Notes: generated by a model from the letters alone, not told the origin. A DNA stretch of 16,136 nucleotides from Cyclostephanos tholiformis (GCA_036939975.1 JALLPB010000946.1:1-16136), one strand, 5' to 3'; shown: positions 1 to 8,275, counted from the first letter of the stretch. Numbers and translations are program-made.

Positions 1-572
1 ATCAAGTATAATGGATCTGCAAACTTCCCCCACAGTGCATCCTCATGGCATGAGAGATTCATACACCACCACCATTGGTCCTTGCAGGCCAAACGACGCC
101 AAGAGGCCACATAGTGGACGGGAGGACGCCGTCATTGCCTTGTGCGATAGCGATGGAGATGGCAACGTAGAGTTGGGTCATGAAAACGGGGAGGAAGACG
201 TCATCGTGAAAGACCAGGGCGATGATTACAACAATGTCACCATTGCAAGAAACAACGGCGTGAGGGCAATAGGGACCATCGGCATATGCAATAACGGGGG
301 GGGAAGGACCACGATGGAGGTACCCGATGAAGACGACGATGATGATGATGACGACGACGACGAATTTGACAAGACGAACGACACCGAGCTCATTGGTACG
401 CATCACGTTATAACATTACGCATGGCGCTGCATTCCATGCACCTCATTGACAACTTTGTACATTGATTTATGCCAATATTCTGGTTTGCAGGCCCCAAAA
501 AAGTTGGCGATGGCTGATGGTAATGCCCGTTGCCTAAAATCCATAGAGTCCAAAAAGAGGCTACAAAAGAAT

Positions 573-665
573 TGCTTTGAGTGCACTCGTGCACATCGCC
601 ATTGTGTTTTTGAGTTGATGAATAATAACAAATGCAATCGATGTGTTAAGTTTAACTTATGTTGT
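573..665 (+). other. Zn2Cys6-like cysteine cluster
   Basis: Seven cysteines are arranged C-x2-C-x6-C-x9-C-x2-C-x5-C-C. The known fungal Zn2Cys6 spacing is C-x2-C-x6-C-x5-12-C-x2-C-x6-8-C, which this satisfies using the last cysteine. It is the only clear domain in the surrounding decayed gene. Whether the cluster still binds zinc cannot be judged from sequence. Confidence 0.6.
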
Positions 666-681
666 GCGTTTAGGGTTTCAG

Positions 682-771
682 GTATGTTTCATATTTTGTT
701 CTGTCTTGTCTTTCCTGACCAATTTTCAAACAATAATCAATTAATATCATGTTGTATTCTTCACATTTCAG
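682..771 (+). other. Spliceosomal intron (90 nt) in the zinc-cluster pseudogene
   Basis: The donor reads CAG|GTATGT and the acceptor is a pyrimidine-rich run ending TTTCAG|AA. The interval is AT-rich compared with the exons. Its length is a multiple of three and it has no in-frame stop, so an unspliced reading also stays open. The splice joins the cysteine cluster to the short stretch EQGH before the TGA at 783. Confidence 0.7.
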
Positions 772-1197
772 AACAAGGTCATTGAAATGACCTTAATAAA
801 CTATGTTTCATCCCGCTGTCCTCAAATGAACAACAAGTCTTTCCTTCACCACTTAATGTCAGTAGTGATAGTGTTCACTGCAACGCCTTGACTCAGTCAA
901 CGACTGTCTCATANCCTTCAGCTGCCACACTACTGACACTTGTTGTGAGGAAAACGATGTTGAATCATTGGCTTTTGCTTCCCTACAATTGGTGTTGCCG
1001 TTCCATTATGCCTGGGAGATTACTTGTTGTTTCATGCACAAATTCCTCATTGTATTTCTTCAAGGCGTACATTTGAAGATGAGATTATGTGCACATCAAC
1101 ATATTTGAAAACTGCAATCGTTGGTATGAATAACAATGATCTTCCTCTTACACAAGAACAGACTCTTATGGTGGATAAGTTAAAATCTAATTTATAA

Positions 1198-1707
1198 ATG
1201 ATATCGTTAATCAAACCCAATTCTATCTCCAAAGTACTTGCTACAGTCATCTAATATTGGATATTCGATAAATTTAGATACCCTTAATTTCGAAATTATG
1301 GGTTACATAGGCCCCTAACTTCGAAATTATGGCATCTAATATCGAATAATGATAAGTATATGCACCAGGAAACTGTGTCTCAACACAGAGTATATCGCTA
1401 ATGTGGGGGAAGTTGATCGCTGAAGTGGGGGAAGTTAATAGAGCATTCTGTATTTGAACTGAGAAACGGCATAAAAATTTTAATCCAACTGAAATTTTAT
1501 CTTTGGAAGATGTAGTGTGATTTTCAAAAATAAAACGTTGCTGTAGTCCAAAGGAACGTTAATGTAGATAGATTAAATTATATATAGGAACAACTACATT
1601 GTAAATTTCCGTTGCATTTAGTTTTGGGTTCAAAAATTTCATTGAACCCGAAGTTCAAATTTTCAACATGAGGGACATTGTAGGAGCATAAAATTCAGCA
1701 ACAACAG
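1198..1707. other. AT-rich spacer with short repeats, no gene seen
   Basis: No credible reading frame occurs here. There are two copies of CTTCGAAATTATGG-like sequence (near 1290 and 1320), and flanking TATTCGAT / ATCGAATA inverted pieces that could fold into an imperfect hairpin. The 3' end and LTR of the minus-strand copia element should lie here, but nothing matches the DNA beyond its 5' end at 5832-6050, so no LTR can be called. Confidence 0.5.
1403..1436 (+). repeat. Two tandem copies of a G-rich 12-mer
   Basis: GTGGGGGAAGTT occurs at 1403-1414 and again at 1425-1436, a spacing of 22 nt. It stands out in otherwise AT-rich DNA. On the minus strand, the sense of the neighbouring copia element, it reads as C-rich AACTTCCCCCAC. 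It could be a leftover of the missing 3' LTR. No function is evident. Confidence 0.5.
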
Positions 1708-3693
1708 AGTTGGTACAACATGAGGATGAGGCGAATTTTGTATCCGCTTTGGAGGTTCATGCGCAAATCACTGTAGGGCCTTGGATATATACCCCGGCAT
1801 CGATAGGTGCACCATTTTATTGGTGTAGTCCCACTCGAAGGTAATGCCAATGTATTTGGTTCCAGTCCAATCTTCAGAAATTTCGTAATGTTGCTTGAGG
1901 ATATTGATCAGATGAAGCACATGTTCCTTTCCAACATACTTGACTTCGAAGTCATCCACAACGAGCGTAAACAAAATTGTATGAGTTTCGTGTGTCCAAA
2001 GGCCCGGAACTGCTCGATTTTGTGAGTATCCGTGTGCATTTAGTCGTTGTTCCAACAACTGTTGCGCTAATATGCCAGCTTGCGGCAATCCATACATGTT
2101 TCTCTCGCAAATTATACTCAGCAATGATCTCATCTGGATATCATCAATTTTGATCTTGACGTATTCGAATCGGAGCATTGGTGTGTTGAGGTAAAAATTT
2201 TTAACATCCAATGTCATATACTGCGCTCCTGGAGTAGAGATCACACTATTTGCATGTACCTTTACCAAAATGAGGTCGGCGGTTGGTGTTCCCACATCCC
2301 CCGGATAATGCACTTTATCCCCACCTACGGTGAGTTGCTTTCTATGTACTTCTGCTTTGTTTGGCTTCAGTTCAACCACAAACTTTGCGTACGTCACATC
2401 TCCTAGTCGATCAACGGGTACCTGATATTTGTGGATGAAAAAAATCGTGTTAGTGCCCTGGATTCTTCCCCCGACACCTTGTGCCAGTCGGCCAAATTCA
2501 TTTGCTGATGAGTGCATCCAGATCTCCCGATACTTTGGATGATTGATGAGTTGCCGGTATTTCAATTGCGTACCACTCTCCTCATCAAAAATCTCACATG
2601 CCATTTCTGTCATTGCCTGCGCCACCTCCACTCTGTTCCCCGTAGGGTGTCGTCTGGGATAGCGTGGGACAATATCTTGCAAGGCCTGTGTGTATTTTGA
2701 TCGCGTGGTTGGGCCGCTATGTACGGTGGCGGAACGTTTCACTGGCTTTTCCACCCTTGGATGTACAGGGGTCACCACCCTTGGAGGTGCAGGGGTCACC
2801 AACCGTGGAGGTGTGGCGGCTACCACACCAGGGTCTGGTTCTCGACTGTTGAGAATGTTGTCCATTCGTTTTATGACTTCTATGTCCTCTTGCCCTCTCG
2901 AGTTTAATCGTTGTCGCAGAGCTGACTTTAAATCATCCACTGCTTTTACAATCTGATCTTCAGGAGTTAGGACCGGCCGTGTAATGTATCGATGTTGAAA
3001 GAAAACGGTATCGGAAATGCGCTCAGCACCTGTTCGTTTGCAAAAAATTATGTGGCAACGATAGTGTTCGATCGAAGTTCCCAAATACCATCCGGTGAGT
3101 GCTCGAGGGTCCCATGTTTTTCGCCGATTTGAACTCTCATGGAATTGTACCTTGCACCCGAGTGGACCCAATGGTGTTGCGTTATAATCGAAGGGTCCAT
3201 TGACGTATTGATACGCCGAAACTGTTGGTGTTTTGTTCGCCTGTCGTAAGAGATTTAAAGTCAACACTGTTTGTGGTAGTAGGCGATCCCACAGGTTCAT
3301 TGGGAATGCCGGATCGACGCCAGCCAAAATTGAGATAAAATGGCTCTTGAACGTCTGGATCGCTCGTTCTGCTAGGTTCCGCCGGTGAGTGTCTGGAGGG
3401 ACAAGCTGTAAGTTGCAATTTTTCCGTATTTCCTTTTTGAAATCTGCCGATGCTTCATTGTCTAATATGTGCATCATTGGCTTGTCTACTCGATTTTTGG
3501 TCACTCGATCCCACAGCGCGTGATACGCCTTGATCATCGAATTCGGTCTGTGATCTCGCATTGGTTCCCCATCGATGTAATTTCCATCCACATCGTAGAT
3601 TATCATTATAATTTTGTTCCCTCGCCGCGACTGGGTTGGGAAACGTCCTGTTTGGTCGGTGTAGATTGTCCCTTCGGCGTTCATGGTCTTCAC
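1708..3693 (-). pseudogene. pol: Copia integrase and reverse transcriptase, truncated
   Basis: Integrase inserts the cDNA and reverse transcriptase copies the RNA. Numbering from the ATG at 3691-3693: integrase catalytic residues are D13 (YTDQTGRF), D78 (LDNEAS) and E109 (NLAERAIQTFK). The D78-E109 gap is 30 residues, shorter than the usual 35. A linker rich in Pro and Val (about 300-335) contains a near-repeat of PPRVVTP-like units. Reverse transcriptase follows with the first Asp at D496 (LDVKNFYLN), the MYGLPQAG motif, and VVDD (578-581) in place of the usual YVDD. A TGA at 1768-1770 follows YISKALQ, but the same frame continues with FAHEPPK to about 1708, where Arg would be expected at the TGA. 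After that, similarity ends and RNase H is missing. The element therefore cannot make a full Pol. Confidence 0.87.
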
Positions 3694-3701
3694 AAAAAAA
3701 A
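3694..3701 (-). other. T8 homopolymer at the protease/integrase frame break
   Basis: The plus strand has eight A's, giving T8 in the element's sense strand. The upstream frame runs into TGA immediately after it, while the integrase frame opens across the same point. A shift of -1 fuses the two. It is either a slippage site for programmed frameshifting or a one-base deletion in a homopolymer. Confidence 0.7.
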
Positions 3702-3702
3702 C

Positions 3703-4664
3703 TTTTGTTTCCCTGGTGAGTTAGCCGTTATTGATTGTGGAATCATCTCATCGTCATCACTAAACGTCACTTTTCGCTTTGTGGAACGCACGTTCTGGCG
3801 TTGTTTTTTCAAATGTCCTTTCTGGGTCTCTTCCGACTCCGGAAAATGTTTGCTCGCTGCTTCAGCTGTGAGGCCTGGCCAAGAGACATAAAACCCCGCT
3901 TTGATTGCTTTTACCCACGTGTCTTTGGTTGGAAAGCCAGCCGCCGCATGGTGATATTTTATGACCTGCGCAATTGAGGGTAAGTTGTAGACATTTGCTG
4001 CTGCTTCGATGTTTCCAGGCTGCCCATTCTCTCGTTCTAACGGATGCTCCGGCGATACCCGCCACAAACCCATGGAATCTCTCCACCCTTGGAGAACAGG
4101 CTCACTGCGTGTTTTCAGCTTAAAACTATGTGGCTTGTGCACCGTAAGTCCTTTTCCGTGCGGATGGAAAACAGTGGTATAGCCGGCGTCGGAGAATTTT
4201 CCAACGCTGAGTAAAGAGTGTTGCCGAAGTCCAGGAAGGACAACAGCGTGACGTGCTTTCGTCGATAATGACGGAAACGGCAGTTCTGTTGTGTGAGAAG
4301 CCTTTATCTGCTCCCCGTTGGGCAAAAATACAACCTTGGTCGAAATCCCTGTGTTCGGCAATTTCTCCTCTGCTCGAATAAAATGTGATGTTGCTCCAGA
4401 ATCTACAATCATGGTTGATGTTTTTGGTTGGAGCAGTTTATTCTTGGTAAGGCGTTGGGTGATCCAGTTGCGAATTGTTGATCGAAAATCTTCTTGTATT
4501 TGTACATCGCTGAGGTTATTTATGATGTCATCATCCTCATCTTCTTCGTTATCATCTGCGAGTGGGGCCCAGTAATTATCAAGTTTCGAGTAAGTGCAAG
4601 TTTTTTCTTTAAGTTTACTCACTATACTGTGCAACTCAGATATTACTGAAAGCCCCGCGCACCG
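3703..4664 (-). pseudogene. pol: Copia aspartic protease and GAG-pre-integrase region of Pol
   Basis: This part cuts the polyprotein. It is read in the gag frame after the TGA at 4665-4667. An acidic stretch (4530-4560) precedes the protease motif VDSGATSHF, whose catalytic Asp codon is 4401-4403. It is followed by LPNG and an LPGLRQHSLLSVGK strand region typical of copia proteases. The segment YHHAAAGFPTKDTWVKAIK near 3960 marks the pre-integrase zinc region, in which the usual HHCC pattern is altered. The frame ends in the A8 tract (T8 in the sense strand, 3694-3701) with a TGA just after it. One extra T, or a -1 slip on the T run, would continue directly into integrase. There is no ATG suited to independent translation, so it depends on readthrough of the TGA or is dead. 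Confidence 0.82.
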
Positions 4665-5831
4665 TCAAGCGCTTGCACTCTTTGTCCCACTTGCAGTCCA
4701 CCCCGCTGGGCGTTTAGCAGCATTCTTCTCAAGATGCCAACACTGGTCGTGCGAGCGGTTTGGATGGATCTTGCTGCAATGAGGACATGTGGTCGCATTT
4801 TTACACTTCTCGGCCCACTTCTGCGCCTTGCTGAGCTGTGCAGCTGTCTTGCTGGCGTTGGTTGCAGGGGTTGTTGCATTCATGGCCGGTACTGCATTTG
4901 TCTTCGAATTGATTGCAGCGGTGAGTTGCAACATTGCCTTGTTGAGTTCATCGATCTGCTTTGCATGTTTCTCTGTCAACTCAGCGACTAACTCTTCCGT
5001 TGCTTGTGCGTATACCTCTGCCACTGAGTTTGCTGATGCATGCCCAGTTGATCTTGCTGTCGTCGAGTCTTGACGATTAATCTTCGCGAATTCTGTGCAC
5101 ATAACTATCTTGAGATTTTCGTATGTTTGTGTCGCCACTGGCCTTGCCTCCCACTCTCGAATAGGTGCGTCGAAATCTCCAGCGTCTTTGAAACTTTTTA
5201 ACGCTTTGACTAACATTGCCCGCTCATCAATTTGAATGTTTGCACGTGCCAACTGTCTGCGAGCTTTTTCGACCTTGTTGAAGTGTTTGGTCGGCACTTC
5301 GGTGGGGTCCCAGGGTGCGTCGCACTCAGCCATTAACGCTGCGATATCCACATAATCCATGGATCCATATCGCGTCCTAAGGTGAGTGAGCATTTGAAGT
5401 GGTGTGACGTTCAAATATGCGATTCCGGGAACTTTCAATTCTAACAAAAAATCTTCGTCAATCGCCTGCATGATTAGGTCTTTCAGTCCCTTGCTTGCAC
5501 CCGTGCATTTTTCGAATTCCTTAATAAGCTCCTTATGTTCCGCTTCGCGTTGGCCACGTTGCGCGGCTGGAATGTTGCCCGCCGGATATATTCCTGGATT
5601 GATTGGTGCAATGAAAGGTGTACCTGGAGCCAATTGGTCGTAGTCGAGCGCAGATTTCAACAACCCAGCGTGTCCGTACATTCCTCCTCCCAGGCTGGTC
5701 GGAAAAGATGATGCGATTGCTGTTAATTCATCTTCCAAAAGGTCGATGTCTTGAGTAGTTGGTTGGCCCAAAACCTTGGTCACGGTGAACTCGGCAATTG
5801 CGGCTCTCGTTTCTTGTTCTGTGTTAGGCAT
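4665..5831 (-). CDS. gag: Copia Gag (capsid and zinc-knuckle-like nucleocapsid), 388 aa
   Basis: Gag packages element RNA into virus-like particles. The ATG at 5829-5831 gives MPNTEQETR and an open frame of 388 codons. Residues about 120-250 form the helical copia gag region, including RYG and a run ending LKSF. A coiled-coil-prone stretch with heptad-like Leu, Glu and Lys follows (about 270-310), then an Ala/Thr/Asn-rich linker. Near the C-terminus is CPHC followed by HPNRSHDQCWHLEKN, a nucleocapsid-type zinc motif with spacing unlike the standard C-x2-C-x4-H-x4-C. The frame ends at TGA 4665-4667, but the same frame stays open beyond it into protease. The stop is thus either a decayed Arg codon or a readthrough site. 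The next codon is CGG, and TGA-CGG is a known leaky context. No frame damage is seen within gag. Confidence 0.85.
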   Translation of the reverse strand: MPNTEQETRAAIAEFTVTKVLGQPTTQDIDLLEDELTAIASSFPTSLGGGMYGHAGLLKSALDYDQLAPGTPFIAPINPGIYPAGNIPAAQRGQREAEHKELIKEFEKCTGASKGLKDLIMQAIDEDFLLELKVPGIAYLNVTPLQMLTHLRTRYGSMDYVDIAALMAECDAPWDPTEVPTKHFNKVEKARRQLARANIQIDERAMLVKALKSFKDAGDFDAPIREWEARPVATQTYENLKIVMCTEFAKINRQDSTTARSTGHASANSVAEVYAQATEELVAELTEKHAKQIDELNKAMLQLTAAINSKTNAVPAMNATTPATNASKTAAQLSKAQKWAEKCKNATTCPHCSKIHPNRSHDQCWHLEKNAAKRPAGWTASGTKSASA

Positions 5832-5871
5832 TGATAATTTTGACTAAGAATGAATTCAACTTGGTCTTCCG

Positions 5872-6005
5872 AAACCGTCTCGTTTCGATTCGTAGACGTA
5901 TTCAGTAATCACTATTAAACAGTGACTCTAGATTGTAGTTGTAATTCAGTGATTACTGAATTTATGAGGCTACAATCTAGCATTGCTAAAAAACCTCGAC
6001 GGTTT
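5872..6005. repeat. Nested and interleaved inverted repeats
   Basis: An outer pair, AAACCGTC (5872-5879) and GACGGTTT (5998-6005), encloses two interleaved pairs. The first is ATTCAGTAATCACT (5900-5913) with AGTGATTACTGAAT (5948-5961). The second is CTAGATTGTAG (5928-5938) with CTACAATCTAG (5970-5980). All are perfect. In addition, AATTCAGT-GATT-ACTGAATT (5943-5962) is itself a palindrome. The block lies just upstream of the copia gag start, where its leader or 5' LTR should be, and just before the gypsy remnant. Because the two 11-14 bp pairs overlap in order (A, B, A', B'), both could form at once only as a pseudoknot or by strand exchange. Confidence 0.8.
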
Positions 6006-6236
6006 TAAATTTTCTGTCATGAAAATTTAATCCCATTTTCAGTCTGTTTTCTGATTTAGATTTGTCCAAATCAACAGGGCCTATGCAACTTACAAACACC
6101 TCTTTAAGCACAATGCAATTATTGGTCAAGGACTGGGGATCGAACTCAATGAGAACACTCTATGTGTCTGCAAAGACGGTCAGCTAGTAATACCTAAGCC
6201 ACTCCAGTGACAGACAGTTCTGTGGTATCACCATTA

Positions 6237-6468
6237 CTACCAAACTTATATCAATTGATGCATTAGTTAGCTAAGGGTTTGGAATTAGCTAGCATAGAAA
6301 GACTCATAAACATATACTAATTTCATTTTCAGAGGAGTTTTTCCAAAGCAATTTTATATTTCATTGACTCGTAGCCATGTACTGATTCCTACAGGATTCC
6401 TAACCCTTAGCTAACCCTTAGCCAACCCTTAGTCACCTCTCTGACATCAATTGTTATAAGTTTGGTAG
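6237..6468. mobile_element. 232-bp MITE with TA target duplication inserted in the gypsy remnant
   Basis: The terminal inverted repeats are CTACCAAACTTATA(T/A)CAATTGATG (6237-6260 and 6445-6468), with one mismatch. TA flanks both ends (6235-6236 and 6469-6470). Removing the element and one TA restores an uninterrupted integrase reading, WYHHY then LRHPGNT, across the joint, which fixes both borders and the duplication. TA duplication and short length suggest a non-autonomous Tc1/mariner-type element; no transposase frame lies inside. The interior carries three 11-nt direct repeats (6402-6434) and a second perfect 14-nt inverted pair, GTTAGCTAAGGGTT (6266-6279) with AACCCTTAGCTAAC (6402-6415). 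It therefore postdates the gypsy insertion. Confidence 0.88.
6402..6434 (+). repeat. Three tandem 11-nt repeats inside the MITE
   Basis: AACCCTTAGCT, AACCCTTAGCC and AACCCTTAGTC follow head to tail. The reverse complement contains CTAAGGGTT, which recalls telomere repeats, but the 11-nt period and setting argue against that. The first unit pairs with 6266-6279, extending the MITE fold. Confidence 0.8.
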
Positions 6469-7445
6469 TATCTGCGACATCCTGGAAACACTCATCTTGA
6501 GGAGACAATGAATGCTGTGATGCACTGGAAAGGTATGCATACCTCAATCCGGTCACTAACAAAGTCCTGCAGGACTTGCCAAATAAATAAGAGATGACAT
6601 TATAAATATGACACCTTCTGGCTATAATTGTCATACTTATGTGCCAACCTCATAGGTCCATGCACTCTTAAAGGCAAAGATGGCTTGCAGATAGACTTTA
6701 TGGGTCTAACTATTGACCCCACTTCCAGTTGGTTTGAAATTGTGGAGCAGCCCTTGGTCAAAAGACTATGGATGTTGAATGTCAGTGACAAGGAGCTGCT
6801 ACAATCGGAAGAGATCTTTGACAAGAGTTCCAATAGAATGCAAAATTAGTAAATAAAACCTGGTTGAGTAGGTATACAAGATGTCAATGCATGATATACA
6901 ACAATGGATCTGAGTTCAAATTGCATTTTGAACACGTAAGTGATTCATATGGTATAAAGCATAAGCCAACCATGGTTAAGAACCCACAAGTGAATGCAAT
7001 ATTGGAGCACGTGCATCAAGACCGTGGACAAATGCTATATACCTATGGCCAATTCCTTTCCCCCTGATGATGTTGATGTCTTCCTAGACAATGCAGCATG
7101 GGCCATTTGCAGTACCTATCATATGGTACTTAAAGCCTCACCAGGCACAGCCATCTTCGGATGGAATATGTTCTTCAACATGTAGATCACAGGCAATAAC
7201 TGATGGACTGTGATAACGAGCATGAAAATAAACAATGCATCAATTATGACTACAAGATTGGTGATCAAGTAATCATTTCTAAAGATGGTACACTCCACAA
7301 ATCTAAGTCCAAATTTGGTAAAGAACCATGGACTATAATGTTGGTTCATACAGATGGAACAATCAGGGTTCAAAGCGGAGCAAAATTGGAACAAATAAAC
7401 ATCCGGAGAGTAACACCTTATACAGAGGAAATATTCCCAGAATAA

Positions 7446-7627
7446 GTAAAATATAAAATTAGATATCAAAAAATATACAATCACCTACTGTCACAACCTT
7501 TACGCTTGTTGATATATTTAGTATCCATTCATCCAAATGACACCTTGAATTAATGGCAGAGAATTTTTTTCCTGTATAGGTATTTTTTCTAGAATTCACA
7601 TCTGATAGCTTCATTCGTGGGGGTGAG
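7446..7627 (+). other. 3' untranslated part of the gypsy remnant with candidate polypurine tract
   Basis: This is AT-rich sequence without a reading frame, between the integrase stop and the candidate LTR. It ends in GTGGGGGTGAG (7617-7627), a purine-rich run directly before TGTCA. That is what a polypurine tract priming plus-strand cDNA should look like. No other content is seen. Confidence 0.45.
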
Positions 7628-8022
7628 TGTCAAAGGCCATGGCATATTGGCGGGAAACTATCTTGCTAAATGTCTTGATGCACTAATTAGCCTATTGCTG
7701 ATGTATGTAGATGACAGGCAGTCCCCCTGGATCTTGATGACTGCTAGCCACAGGATCCAAAAGAAATAAAGATGAACCATATCACTCCTTAATACCAGAA
7801 ATTTCAACATATAATGATTTGGCATGATAACCTTAGGAAAGATCACAATATATATTTAGGAATCAATGCAAACATATGAGTTGTACAATAGGGAATCATT
7901 TATAAATCAATTGCTCTCCAAATCACGTGTGTAAACTCTCACACCTAATTTGGATCTCTCAGTTAAGATGTAACCACTCGTGGTCACACCAATAGTACCC
8001 CAATCAAGTATAAACACATACA
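7628..8022 (+). repeat. Candidate 3' LTR of the gypsy remnant
   Basis: The interval begins TGTCAAAGG directly after a purine tract and ends ATACA, so it has TGT...ACA ends. It sits between the last integrase-side coding sequence and the start of DDE-nuclease tail similarity at about 8024. Its length of 395 nt is normal for an LTR. There is no second copy in the window to prove it, because the 5' half of the element is missing. Interior inverted bits include GTGTGTAAACTCTCACAC near 7930. Confidence 0.45.
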
Positions 8023-8023
8023 A

Positions 8024-8275
8024 GAGCACGTAGAATCCTATGAGAGTGCCCATTGTGTCCTAGAGTGCAACATTTTAGTGCATAATTTTCAAATAGATAT
8101 TGTTGGCTATGATCAGATTTTGACTGTATTTGAACCAGAATACAAGCAAGTGATTAACATTCATGGTTATGATAGAATCAATAAGTACTATCTTCAGCCT
8201 GGTGATTATATCACTGGTGATGAAGCAGAGCTGATGGAGGAGAATTTTGGCAATGTGGTTAAATATGACATCTAA
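8024..8275 (+). pseudogene. C-terminal tail of a Harbinger-like DDE nuclease
   Basis: One frame runs to TAA 8273-8275 and includes VLECNILVHNF, VFEPEYKQ, INIHGYDRI and KYYLQPGDY, ending in an acidic tail. By recollection of the DDE superfamily endonucleases (Harbinger-like) common in diatoms and oomycetes, this is the segment after the catalytic Glu: a VLxxxVLxHNF helix and a closing (D/E)PEY...GYDRI...YY block. The catalytic part is not upstream; the candidate gypsy LTR is. The frame opens with no start codon of its own, so it is a fragment. The minus-strand nuclease at 9892-10865 lacks just this tail. Either the gypsy element inserted into a nuclease gene here, or the two pieces were separated by rearrangement. 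Confidence 0.55.

Larger units (their letters stand above)
11..1197 (+). pseudogene. Decayed gene for a Zn2Cys6-type (binuclear zinc cluster) protein
   Basis: Seen: an acidic segment rich in Asp (326-366), then a cysteine array at 573-665 reading C-x2-C-x6-C-x9-C-x2-C-x5-CC, next to basic residues (KKRLQK). This fits the fungal-type Zn2Cys6 DNA-binding cluster, so a transcription-factor-like role is inferred. The array is followed by a good intron (682-771). After splicing, the frame meets a TGA at 783-785 within three codons, yet the same frame keeps coding-like composition beyond it (NDLNKLCFIPL, then a Ser/Thr-rich stretch) to the ambiguous base N914. The frame then shifts for FHYAWEITCC and again near 1045 for a credible C-terminus ending at TAA 1195-1197. 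One nonsense and at least two frameshifts indicate a pseudogene. The acidic N-terminal part is in a different frame from the zinc cluster; a further intron or an indel could join them. The start at 11 is uncertain and the gene may begin before the window. It could also be a chromatin or transposon-derived protein. Confidence 0.6.
1708..5831 (-). mobile_element. Ty1/copia-type LTR retrotransposon, 3'-truncated and LTR-less
   Basis: Reading right to left on the minus strand, the order is gag (4665-5831), protease and pre-integrase (about 3703-4664), then integrase and reverse transcriptase (1708-3693). Integrase before reverse transcriptase is the defining copia (Pseudoviridae) order. Gag and protease share one frame separated by a single TGA; protease and integrase are separated by one frameshift in a T8 run. 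The RNase H part normally following the reverse transcriptase is absent: readable similarity stops near 1708. No LTR pair, initiator-Met primer-binding site or target duplication was found. Proteins are well preserved otherwise, so the insertion is fairly young compared with other elements here. It resembles copia lineages frequent in diatoms, by recollection of family features only. Confidence 0.88.
6055..7445 (+). pseudogene. Decayed Ty3/gypsy Pol fragment: linker, HHCC zinc region, integrase, C-terminal domain
   Basis: From 6055 one frame reads through KDGQLVIPKPLQ and WYHHY, is split by the MITE at 6237-6468, and resumes with RHPGNTHLEETM, HWKGMH and CRTCQ, the HHCC zinc module of gypsy integrases. 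LIGPCTLKGKDG and DPTSSWFEIVE begin the catalytic core. The core Asp positions have become Asn (CANLIGP near 6640; YNNGSEF near 6900), while the Glu of AILEHVHQ remains. Later pieces are AAWAICSTYHMVLKASPG (7090-7140) and a C-terminal region, GDQVIISKDG to NIRRVTPY, ending at TAA 7443-7445. Defects include TGA at 6208-6210 and 6595-6597, a TAA near 6620, stops at 6847-6849 and 7183-7185, and frame changes near 6855, 7060 and 7200. Reverse transcriptase and 5' parts are absent. The family assignment is from recognised motifs and order. Confidence 0.82.

Noticed and set aside
1..11. ATCAAGTATAA shared between the window start and the candidate gypsy LTR end (8003-8013)
   Set aside because: An 11-nt match in AT-rich DNA is expected by chance several times in 16 kb, and the flanking bases do not agree.
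59..406. Minus-strand frame with a hydrophobic Val/Ile run
   Set aside because: It is the reverse reading of the Asp codon repeats (GAT/GAC) and not a membrane protein.
783..785. UGA as selenocysteine or as a reassigned sense codon
   Set aside because: UAP1 and the secreted-protein gene both end in TGA as a normal stop, no SECIS-like structure is evident, and the surrounding gene has further frameshifts.
888..1076. Independent 62-codon gene across N914
   Set aside because: Its first part continues the zinc-cluster pseudogene frame and its second part is out of frame with the better coding signal. It is part of the pseudogene.
5832..6050. 5' LTR of the copia element
   Set aside because: No matching sequence was found at 1198-1767, and no initiator-Met primer-binding site was seen near the gag start.
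6402..6434. Telomere-like CCCTTA repeats
   Set aside because: The period is 11 nt, only three units are present, and they lie inside a MITE and pair with its other arm.
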